Source of the DNA: an uncultured bacterium
GTDB lineage: Bacteria > Desulfobacterota > Desulfovibrionia > Desulfovibrionales > Desulfovibrionaceae
Length of the DNA: 5,664 nt
Reading direction: 5' to 3'
NCBI GenBank assembly: GCA_905215675.1
Contig: CAJMRA010000180.1
Location: 1 to 5,664 of the forward strand
The notes under the pieces are model-generated. The model did not search any database. It saw nothing but the letters and a program-made list of their open reading frames with translations, and had not been told where the DNA came from. Every line of letters begins with the position of its first letter. Within the stretch, counting starts at the first letter, position 1. This document shows, piece after piece, positions 1-5,626 of this stretch. Position numbers and translations under genes: made by a program.

Positions 1-33
1 GGAACCCCCTCTCGCGCCAGCAGAGGGGGTTCC
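1..33 (-). terminator. Perfect 12-bp stem hairpin after the last gene, probable transcription terminator
   Basis: Bases 1-12 (GGAACCCCCTCT) are the exact reverse complement of 22-33 (AGAGGGGGTTCC), around a 9-base loop (13-21). The hairpin lies 38 bases past the stop of the exported-protein gene, where a transcript from the right would end. No T-run follows on the plus strand (CCTCCCC follows), and the minus-strand continuation beyond base 1 is outside the window, so an intrinsic terminator cannot be confirmed. The right arm overlaps the left inverted-repeat copy, so the hairpin belongs to a repeated element that is also present at the right end. It could instead be a REP-like or mRNA-stabilising structure. 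Confidence 0.5.
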
Positions 34-60
34 CCTCCCCCTGAATCTCAACTCTCAACC
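23..60 (-). repeat. Left copy of the 38-bp inverted repeat
   Basis: Read on the minus strand, this copy begins GGTTGAGAGTTGAGATTCAG and continues into the purine-rich run and GGGGAACCCCC hairpin arm. It matches 5627-5664 on the plus strand at 37 of 38 positions; the one difference is A versus G in the second TTGAG-containing heptamer. It starts 11 bases beyond the stop of the exported-protein gene. The right copy stops at the window edge, so the true repeat may be longer and probably includes the whole hairpin. Confidence 0.85.
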
Positions 61-70
61 TGTCGTTTGT

Positions 71-556
71 TTAATGCTCCAGCGCGGCGTCGTTGCCTCC
101 GGCCTTGAGCAGGCTGCCCATATGGACGCGGGCGAGTTCAAGTTCGCTGTTGCTGACGGAGGGCATGTCGCCGGGGCGGGTCGGCATATCGTTGCCTTCG
201 GCGACGATGGTCACGGCGGCGGCCATGCGGCCCATGACGCAGAAGAAGCGGCGGGGGTCCCAGCCTTCCTTTTTGACCCAGGCGGCCGCCTCGGGGGAAT
301 AGAGGAAGTCCGGCTTGCCCTTGCGGCGTACCGGGTGCGCCTCTTCCTTGTTGTCGCGCGCCCACTGACGGAAGCGGGGCAGCAGTTCCACAAAGGCCAG
401 CACTTCCTTTTCCGTCACGGGTTTCTGTTTGTCATAGACCGTTACGGCGGCCTGTTGCCGCGCGGCGGCCTGCGCCGTCTGGACGCACGGCGTGGTCATG
501 CCGACGGCAAGGGCCAGCAGCATTGCCGGAAATGCGCCCGCAGGAATCATTCCCAT
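71..556 (-). CDS. Small exported protein of unknown function
   Basis: This 161-residue protein is not from a family I recognise. Residues 1-30 look like a Sec signal peptide: a hydrophobic stretch at about 8-20 (AFPAMLLALAVGM) is followed by an AQA|A or AAA|R type cleavage site near residues 30-32. The n-region lacks Lys/Arg, which is atypical. Cys24 is not in a lipobox, so it is not an obvious lipoprotein. The mature part, about 130 residues, looks alpha-helical and charged, with a GWDPRRFFCVMGRM segment at 98-111 and a single cysteine, Cys106. The ATG at 556 has a GAGGA ribosome-binding site at 561-565. The gene begins 13 bases after the glpX stop, so the two are very probably co-transcribed. 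A periplasmic or envelope location is inferred from the signal peptide. No enzymatic motif is visible. Confidence 0.8.
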   Translation of the reverse strand: MGMIPAGAFPAMLLALAVGMTTPCVQTAQAAARQQAAVTVYDKQKPVTEKEVLAFVELLPRFRQWARDNKEEAHPVRRKGKPDFLYSPEAAAWVKKEGWDPRRFFCVMGRMAAAVTIVAEGNDMPTRPGDMPSVSNSELELARVHMGSLLKAGGNDAALEH

Positions 557-569
557 AGAATCCTCGTTG

Positions 570-1553
570 TTAGTAATTCACCGCGCTGATTTTCGCGAGC
601 CGATCCATGTTGTGATACGACTCCACGTAGCGCAGGGTTCCCGTCTTGCCGCGCAGCACCAGCGAATGGGTCACGGCATGGCGCGAGCTGTAGCGCACGC
701 CGCGCAGGAAATCGCCGCCGGAAATACCGGTGGCGGCAAAGAAGCAGTCGTCGCTCTTGACCAGATCATTGACGGTCAGCACGGCGCGCATGTCGATGCC
801 CGCATCGACGATGGCGTCCTTTTCCACATAGGACTGCGGGTCGAGGCGCGCCAGAAGCTGGCCGCCCATGCCCTTGATGGCGCAGGCCGCAAGCACGCCT
901 TCGGGGGTGCCGCCTGTGCCCATCATGATATCCACTTCCGAACGGGGGTCCACGGCCATGAGGGCCCCGGCCACGTCGCCGTCGGAATGCAGCTGAATCC
1001 GCGCCCCGACCTTGCGGATTTCCGCAATCAGGTTCTGATGGCGGGGCTTGTCCAGCACGAAGACCACGAGGTCCTTGATCTGCTTGCCCAGCGCGGCAGC
1101 CACGCGCGACAGGTTCACGTCCACGGGCGCGTCGAGGTCCACTACGTCGCGGGCTTCGCGCGAGACCACCAGCTTCTGCATATAGAAGCTCGGGCCGGGA
1201 TTGAACATGCTCCCGCGCGGGGCCACGCCCACAACGGAGATGGCGTTGGGGCGGCCGTAGGCCAGCAGGCTTGTCCCTTCCACGGGGTCCACGGCCACGT
1301 CCAGCTGCGGGCCGTCGCCCATACCGACCTTTTCGCCGTTGTACAGCATGGGCGCGTGATCCTTTTCGCCTTCGCCGATGACGACCACCCCGTCCACATG
1401 CAGGGTGGAGAAGCTCACGCGCATGGCATCGACGGCCGCGCCGTCTCCGGCCTCCTTGTCTCCGCGCCCCAGCCAGCGCGCCGACGACAGCGCCGCCGCT
1501 TCCGTGATGCGTACAATATCAAGAGCCAGATTTTTCTCCGGTGCTTCAGGCAT
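570..1553 (-). CDS. glpX: Class II fructose-1,6-bisphosphatase (GlpX)
   Basis: This cytosolic enzyme hydrolyses fructose 1,6-bisphosphate to fructose 6-phosphate and phosphate in gluconeogenesis; the family is Mn2+/Mg2+-dependent and belongs to the Li+-sensitive phosphatase fold. From the start chosen here it has 327 residues, near the family's usual length of about 320-340. Visible hallmarks are an N-terminal NLALDIVRITEAAALSSARW, GRGDK (Asp32), IGEGEKDHAPMLYNGEKVG from Ile59 (Glu61), the metal/phosphate motif DPVEGT at 89-94, and MGTGGTPEG at 211-219 (Glu218). Asp32, Glu61, Asp89 and Glu218 line up by motif with the E. coli GlpX metal-site residues, so the enzyme should be active. An ATG at 1565 would add four residues (MEEI), but the ATG at 1553 has GGAGG five bases upstream and gives the usual family N-terminus. 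The gene lies 130 bases after the YkgJ-type gene (from this start) and 13 bases before the exported-protein gene. Confidence 0.95.
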   Translation of the reverse strand: MPEAPEKNLALDIVRITEAAALSSARWLGRGDKEAGDGAAVDAMRVSFSTLHVDGVVVIGEGEKDHAPMLYNGEKVGMGDGPQLDVAVDPVEGTSLLAYGRPNAISVVGVAPRGSMFNPGPSFYMQKLVVSREARDVVDLDAPVDVNLSRVAAALGKQIKDLVVFVLDKPRHQNLIAEIRKVGARIQLHSDGDVAGALMAVDPRSEVDIMMGTGGTPEGVLAACAIKGMGGQLLARLDPQSYVEKDAIVDAGIDMRAVLTVNDLVKSDDCFFAATGISGGDFLRGVRYSSRHAVTHSLVLRGKTGTLRYVESYHNMDRLAKISAVNY

Positions 1554-1558
1554 GATTT

Positions 1559-1563
1559 CCTCC
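1559..1563 (-). promoter_or_regulatory. Ribosome-binding site that decides the glpX start
   Basis: On the minus strand GGAGG sits five bases before the ATG at 1553 (GGAGGAAATCATG). The upstream in-frame ATG at 1565 overlaps this site and is preceded only by CCCGCAGCAG, which is a poor Shine-Dalgarno sequence. This favours the shorter 327-residue GlpX. Confidence 0.75.
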
Positions 1564-1572
1564 ATCTGCTGC

Positions 1573-1592
1573 GGGATTCAAAAGGGATTCAA
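1573..1592 (-). repeat. Direct repeat TTGAATCCC x2 with 11-bp period in the glpX leader
   Basis: On the minus strand TTGAATCCC occurs twice (1584-1592 and 1573-1581) separated by TT, so the repeats are spaced 11 bp apart, about one helical turn. They lie immediately downstream of the candidate -10 box and upstream of the glpX ribosome-binding site, where a repressor could block initiation. Operator function is inferred from position and spacing only. A chance duplication is possible. Confidence 0.35.
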
Positions 1593-1620
1593 GACTACGC
1601 CAGTCGCGCCGGGCTTTCAA
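1592..1620 (-). promoter_or_regulatory. Candidate sigma-70 promoter for glpX
   Basis: On the minus strand TTGAAA (1615-1620; 5/6 to the -35 consensus) is followed by a 17-base spacer and TAGTCT (1592-1597; 3/6 to the -10 consensus). It sits in the 118-base gap before glpX, and transcripts would start roughly 30 bases before the chosen start codon. The -10 is weak, so confidence is limited. The gap contains no convincing terminator, so glpX could also be reached by read-through from the regulator unit. Confidence 0.4.
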
Positions 1621-1683
1621 GATGTCCCGATCGTAACTCCTCCGTTTTGCACACGTCCACCCGGCGCCCGCCGCCCCCCAGCC

Positions 1684-2424
1684 TCACATGGCGGCCGGTT
1701 CCGGGCGGCGGACCGGCAGGGGCAGGGAGCGCAGGGGGAGGCCCAGCAGAAAGGGAAGTTCGTCCCCGGCGGCCGCGCCCCGCTCCACGCACAGGGCGCG
1801 GAAGGCGTCGTCCCGGCGTTGCATTTCCTCCAGTCGGCGCAGCGCGTCCCGCCGGGCGGCCGCCACGTCGGCCGCCGGAATGTCCGGGCCGTAGGGAAGG
1901 CGCGCCCGGTATTGCAGGGCGGCATGTTCGGCCGCCGGGCACAGGGCGTCGTGGGCTTCCACGAGTTCCAGCCGCAGCGCCGCGTCCGGGCCGGACAGAC
2001 AGTCCCGCAGCAGGGAACGCCGATCGGCCGTCGCCCCACGCAGGAGGGCCAGCAGGGACGCGGGGTCCCCGCAGGACAGGGCGCGGCACTGCTCCGGCCG
2101 GTCGTCATAGACCGTGCAGGCCGCCGTCCCGTCCCGCACGGCAAAAAAGAGGCACTGCCAGGGGTGGGCGGCGTCGCCGCTGCCGCGAAACTTGACGACT
2201 TCCCGCGCGAGGGGCAGAAAGCCCGGAATTTCGGAAAGGGTCGCGCCGGAGAGGACGCGCCCGGCGGCGTCGTCGCGTATCCACTGGCCCGCCCGCAGGG
2301 TACACAGATGCCGCAGGGCGAAGCGGCCTTCCCGCAGCAGCGCCGCATCCCGCGCCGTCAGGCTCGGTCCGCCCAGACGGCAGCACTCGCCGCAACGGCG
2401 GCACTCATGCGCTTGTTGATTCAT
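1684..2424 (-). CDS. YkgJ-family cysteine-cluster protein (putative metal-binding)
   Basis: This 246-residue soluble protein has the YkgJ/CxxCxxCC zinc- or iron-chelating signature. The first cluster is C8-x2-C11-x2-C14-C15 (CRRCGECC), followed by Cys91, Cys103 and the diagnostic YDDRPEQCR block at 106-114 with Cys113 and a nearby Cys118. Cys41 is an additional cysteine. The family is usually described as binding a metal ion or Fe-S cluster, but its biochemical role is largely unknown. Here residues from about 120 on are an extra Ala/Arg/Leu-rich helical C-terminal part of unknown role, making the protein longer than minimal YkgJ members. The ATG at 2424 overlaps the regulator's TGA (ATGA) and has GAGGAA upstream at 2428-2433, which implies translational coupling to the regulator. 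No signal peptide or membrane segment is seen. Confidence 0.85.
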   Translation of the reverse strand: MNQQAHECRRCGECCRLGGPSLTARDAALLREGRFALRHLCTLRAGQWIRDDAAGRVLSGATLSEIPGFLPLAREVVKFRGSGDAAHPWQCLFFAVRDGTAACTVYDDRPEQCRALSCGDPASLLALLRGATADRRSLLRDCLSGPDAALRLELVEAHDALCPAAEHAALQYRARLPYGPDIPAADVAAARRDALRRLEEMQRRDDAFRALCVERGAAAGDELPFLLGLPLRSLPLPVRRPEPAAM

Positions 2425-5400
2425 GCTTTCCTCGTGGATTCGTCGTCCGTATCGGTCGCGGCCGAAACGGCATTGCGATGCAGGCCGTACTTGCGCAGTC
2501 TGGCATACAGCGCGGAACGGCTGATTTTCAGGACGGACAGCGCGCCGCGCCTGCCGTCTATGCGCCAGCCGGTGCTTTCCAGCACGGCGATGATATGGCG
2601 CTTTTCCACCTCCCGCAGGGAAAGGGCTTCCGCGTCGTCCGGCGGCGCGACGTCGCGCGCGGGAAGGGGCGCTTCCGGGGGACGGGGGCCGTCGCAGACC
2701 TCCTCATGAAAGGCCAGCGTCCGCCCGCCGCTCAGGATGACGGACTGTTCGACGACGTTGCGCAGTTCCCGCACATTGCCCGGCCATGGCCATTCCTCGA
2801 GCCGCCGCCGGTTGCCGTCGGAAAAATCCTCCACGCAGTCCCGGCGGTGCCTGTGGGCGAACAGTCGCAAGAAGTGGCGGGCCAGCGGCAGGATGTCTCC
2901 CCGGCGCTCCCGCAGGGGGGGAATCCTGAAATACAGGACCGCGACGCGATAGTAGAGATCCGCGCGGAAGCCGCCCTGACGCACGGCCTCGCCCAGATGC
3001 CGGTTTGTGGCGGCCACAAGGCGGAAATTGCTGTTGATGGACTGCGTGCCGCCCACGCGGCGGAAGGTGCGCTCCTGAAGCACGCGCAACAGCTTGGCCT
3101 GAACGCGCGGGCTGGCTTCGGTCAGCTCGTCCAGAAAAAGCGTCCCGTTTTCGGCCAGTTCCGCCAGTCCGATCTTGCTGTTCATGGCTCCGGTGAACGC
3201 GCCCTTTTCGTGACCGAAGAATTCGCTTTCAAACAGATCGTCCTGAAGACTGGCCATGTTGATGGTGACAAGCCGTCCGCTGCGGCCGCTTTTTTCGTGG
3301 ATGCGGCGCGCCAGCATTTCCTTGCCCACGCCGGATTCGCCGTGCAGCAGGATGGAAGCGTCGGTTCCGGCAGCCCTGTCGATGTCGTCGAGAAAGGCGC
3401 GCATGGCCGAAGACACGCAGATCATTTCCCGCGCGGGTTCCCGCCCGCCCGCGCGCAACTGTTGCAGGGAGCGATCCGCCTCCAGCACGGCAAGACAGGA
3501 CCACGCCAGCACACGCCCGATGTCGCGCAGCAGGCGTTCATCCAGCGCGGCCCGCACCTCGTCCCGGACGCGCCCCGCGTGAAAAAGAACGTACATGCCA
3601 TGCGGACGGCAATCAACCGGCAGCCCCACCAGCTGTCGGGGGGCCTCCGCGTCCGGGGCCGCCGGAGCGTCCAGAAGGAGGGGGCCGCCTTCGGCCACCA
3701 GTTCGGCAAGTTCGGCCATGTTGGCCTGCGCGGCGGCCGGGAGCGGCGGCAGACCGCTTTCCGCGGCGGCCGTCAGGCGCGGGGGGGCGGACGGTTGCGG
3801 CACATGGAAGAGAAAGGTCCGCTCCATGCCGAGCAGGCGGCCGGATTCCGCCGTCAGCATCCGGGAGAAGGTTTCAAAGGAGGTTTCGGGACGCTGCGGA
3901 CTGAAGCACTCGCGATAGGCGTCGAGCAGGGCGCGTCCCGACACGACGGTTTCCCTGCCGCGCAGATAATCGGGCACCAGCCGCAGCAGCTTCTGCGGCC
4001 AGAAGCGTTCTCCCAGGGCGGCGCAGGAACGCCAGGCCTCCCCGACCAGCAGCGCGGCCTTGTCCCGGTGGCCGTCCACCAGCAGCGCCGCCAGTTCAAG
4101 GCGGGTCTTGTCCGCTTCCACGGCGTTGTGGATGTCGTCGAAAAGGGCGACGGCCTGCCGGTAGGCGGCAAGGGCGGCGTCCACGGCCTGAGCGCGGGCG
4201 TGCAGGCGGCCCCGCAACCGCAGGGCGGCGGCCCGCAGCAGGCGATTCGGCCCGCGCAGGCAGCGTTCCAGCTCGTCCCGGAAGGTATAGCCCGGCAGGG
4301 GCGGCAGGCCCGCCGCGTCAAGGGCGGCCAGCAATTCCAGAAACATGCCGCCCAGATAGACGGGACGGCGATAGCCCTGACGCACCGCCCGTTCCAGCGG
4401 CGGCAGCATGACCCGGTAGGCCGCGGCCGTATGCCCGCAGTAAAGGTGATAATAGGCCAGATGGCGCGCCACCGTGACCGCGCTGGTGATGTCCGCCTGC
4501 CCGGAAATGCCCGCCAGCGCCAGATCGAGCTGTTCCAGCGCCTGTTCCGGCTTGTCCATGCGCAGATACTGGGAGGCCAGCTGCCCGCGGATGCTGAGGG
4601 CCAGCGAGGCGTCGCTGCGGACGGACGACTGCCGCAGGCGGGAGCGCAGCAGCGTCACGGCCAGATCGGCGTCGCCGCGGTTGGTGGCGGCAAAGCTCCA
4701 GTGGCGGACATAGAACATTTCAAAGAGATGTTGCCGCTGCGCGCGCAGGCGGCGGCTCACGCGCATGAACAAATCCATGGCGCGATCGTACTCGCCCCGG
4801 ATGAAATGAAAGATGCCCAGATAGGGCGCGGCCGCTTCAAAGAGTTCGGGATCGCGCGCGTCTTCCAGCGCCCGCCGTCCCCGTTCCATCAGGGCATGGA
4901 AACGGGGGTTGTTGTGGCGTTCCGTATTGCAGACGTTCAGGCTGCCGACCAGCAGATCAAAGAGGATGCTTTCGTTTCTGTCCCCCAGACGCACGGCCTG
5001 CGCCCGGGCGCGCAGACAGAGCGGCGTCAGGCAGGGGATGAAGTTTCCCGCGCAGACGGCAAAGGTATGCAGTTCCCGGCACAGGGGCAGGAAGCGCCGC
5101 GTTTCCTCGTCCGAGGCGAGCGGCAGGCGGTACAGCCGTCCGGCGAGAAAGCGGAGCATTTCGCCGGTGAGAGCGGGGCGCAGGCGGTTGATCCGCGCCA
5201 GTCCCAGCGCCATGAGTTCTTGCAGCGCGTCCAGTTCCCGCCCGGAGCAGAGCCGATGGAGAAAGCCCGCAAAGGCGGAATGCTCCGGCAGGGCGCGCAG
5301 GCGCGCGGCCGCGTCGGCATGCTCCCGCAGCAGCGCGCGCAGGGGCGTCGCGGGCGGAAAGGTCGGGGGACAGGGAGGAAAAGCCCCCTGCGCGGCCCGT

Positions 5401-5516
5401 TCGGGCGGCATGTCCGCCAGCGTCTCCAGCGCGTCCCGCCGCCAGAAGCCCTGAAGCAGCGCGCGCAGAAAAACGCCTGTTTCCCGATGGGTATGCCAGA
5501 GGATGTTTTCGTTCAT
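2421..5516 (-). CDS. Sigma-54-dependent transcriptional activator with TPR-like and GAF-like sensor regions
   Basis: This 1031-residue bacterial enhancer-binding protein should remodel sigma-54 RNA polymerase by ATP hydrolysis. Its order is: a helical N-terminal part (1-220); TPR-like repeats, clearest at 225-258 (GEYDRAMDLF), 306-337 (KPEQALEQLDLAL) and about 430-505; a GAF-like stretch at about 545-685; an AAA+ domain at about 698-930; and a C-terminal Fis/FhlA-like HTH at about 968-1012 (WRIDGRRGA...KISRSALYARL). The AAA+ core looks active: Walker A GESGVGK 726-732, the sigma-54 contact loop GAFTGA 772-777, Walker B LFLDE 793-797, sensor ATN 836-838, putative arginine fingers Arg851 and Arg857, and GNVREL 913-918. 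There is no receiver domain, so control is probably by ligand or protein binding to the TPR/GAF part. The ATG at 5516 has GGGAG five bases upstream. Its targets cannot be read from the window; autoregulation or control of neighbours is only a guess. Confidence 0.93.
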   Translation of the reverse strand: MNENILWHTHRETGVFLRALLQGFWRRDALETLADMPPERAAQGAFPPCPPTFPPATPLRALLREHADAAARLRALPEHSAFAGFLHRLCSGRELDALQELMALGLARINRLRPALTGEMLRFLAGRLYRLPLASDEETRRFLPLCRELHTFAVCAGNFIPCLTPLCLRARAQAVRLGDRNESILFDLLVGSLNVCNTERHNNPRFHALMERGRRALEDARDPELFEAAAPYLGIFHFIRGEYDRAMDLFMRVSRRLRAQRQHLFEMFYVRHWSFAATNRGDADLAVTLLRSRLRQSSVRSDASLALSIRGQLASQYLRMDKPEQALEQLDLALAGISGQADITSAVTVARHLAYYHLYCGHTAAAYRVMLPPLERAVRQGYRRPVYLGGMFLELLAALDAAGLPPLPGYTFRDELERCLRGPNRLLRAAALRLRGRLHARAQAVDAALAAYRQAVALFDDIHNAVEADKTRLELAALLVDGHRDKAALLVGEAWRSCAALGERFWPQKLLRLVPDYLRGRETVVSGRALLDAYRECFSPQRPETSFETFSRMLTAESGRLLGMERTFLFHVPQPSAPPRLTAAAESGLPPLPAAAQANMAELAELVAEGGPLLLDAPAAPDAEAPRQLVGLPVDCRPHGMYVLFHAGRVRDEVRAALDERLLRDIGRVLAWSCLAVLEADRSLQQLRAGGREPAREMICVSSAMRAFLDDIDRAAGTDASILLHGESGVGKEMLARRIHEKSGRSGRLVTINMASLQDDLFESEFFGHEKGAFTGAMNSKIGLAELAENGTLFLDELTEASPRVQAKLLRVLQERTFRRVGGTQSINSNFRLVAATNRHLGEAVRQGGFRADLYYRVAVLYFRIPPLRERRGDILPLARHFLRLFAHRHRRDCVEDFSDGNRRRLEEWPWPGNVRELRNVVEQSVILSGGRTLAFHEEVCDGPRPPEAPLPARDVAPPDDAEALSLREVEKRHIIAVLESTGWRIDGRRGALSVLKISRSALYARLRKYGLHRNAVSAATDTDDESTRKA

Positions 5517-5557
5517 GCCCGCTCCCGCTGTTTCCCTGTTGCCACTGCCATTGCCAT
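5513..5557 (-). other. Possible 14-codon leader ORF overlapping the regulator start
   Basis: An ATG at 5557 opens a 14-codon frame (MAMAVATGKQRERA) whose TGA overlaps the regulator start codon as ATGA. An AAGAAG run, a weak Shine-Dalgarno-like sequence, lies just upstream. A leader peptide that feeds ribosomes into the regulator gene is conceivable. Open frames this short are common by chance in GC-rich DNA, and the regulator has its own GGGAG site. Confidence 0.15.
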
Positions 5558-5577
5558 TCTTCTTCGCAGCCTGTTTG

Positions 5578-5608
5578 CTCGGGGGGAAGGGGAACCCCTC
5601 TGCTAGAG
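5578..5608 (+). repeat. Decayed partial copy of the terminal repeat
   Basis: The plus strand carries a G-rich run, then GGGGAACCCC (5589-5598) and TCTGCT (5599-5604). The same order occurs in the left repeat read on the minus strand (GGGGAACCCCC then TCTGCT, 35 down to 19). After TCTGCT only four bases of the second hairpin arm remain (AGAG, 5605-5608), and an A/T-rich tract follows. The orientation is the same as the intact right copy 19 bases further on, so the two look like tandem copies, one truncated. Confidence 0.55.
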
Positions 5609-5609
5609 T

Positions 5610-5615
5610 ATTTTA
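5610..5615 (-). promoter_or_regulatory. Possible -10 box upstream of the regulator
   Basis: The minus strand reads GATAAAATAC here; TAAAAT (5610-5615) matches the TATAAT consensus at 5/6 within the only A/T-rich patch of the leader (about 5609-5625). At the usual 17-18 base spacing the upstream hexamer is CAACCC or TCAACC, a poor -35, so an activator would be needed if this is a promoter. The position, about 95 bases before the start codon, is reasonable. No convincing sigma-54 -24/-12 element was seen in the leader. Confidence 0.25.
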
Positions 5616-5626
5616 TCTTTGAAATG

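Noticed and set aside
74..589. 171-codon plus-strand frame opposite the exported-protein gene
   Set aside because: It is codon-aligned with the minus-strand gene, which has a ribosome-binding site, a signal peptide and operon spacing. The plus frame has none of these.
1637..1643. GGAGGAG on the minus strand as a ribosome-binding site for a small gene in the gap
   Set aside because: No ATG, GTG or TTG lies at suitable spacing; the nearest TTG is about 16 bases away and opens only a short frame that runs into glpX.
1566..1683. GC-rich stretch after the YkgJ-type stop considered as an intrinsic terminator
   Set aside because: The G-run has no matching C-rich arm of useful length on the same strand and no T-run, so I do not call a terminator.
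1617..2348. 243-codon minus-strand frame overlapping the YkgJ-type gene
   Set aside because: It is Cys/Pro/Arg-rich with no family motif and is out of frame with the clear CxxCxxCC and YDDRPEQCR signature.
492..2709. Two long overlapping plus-strand open frames (567 and 443 codons) opposite glpX and the YkgJ-type gene
   Set aside because: Each is codon-aligned with the minus-strand gene it faces (glpX for the first, the YkgJ-type gene for the second), crosses intergenic DNA, and yields Arg/Pro/Gly-rich sequence without motifs. They are shadow frames.
2478..5606. A 1042-codon open frame on the plus strand opposite the sigma-54 regulator
   Set aside because: It is exactly codon-aligned with the regulator, so stops would arise only from sense codons TTA, CTA or TCA, which are rare in this GC-rich gene. 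Its Gln/His/Gly-rich product has no domain, whereas the minus strand encodes a complete bEBP.
5598..5620. CTCT-GCT-AGAG followed by a T-rich tract as a rightward terminator
   Set aside because: The stem is only 4 bp with a 3-base loop and no rightward gene precedes it; it is better explained as the truncated repeat copy.
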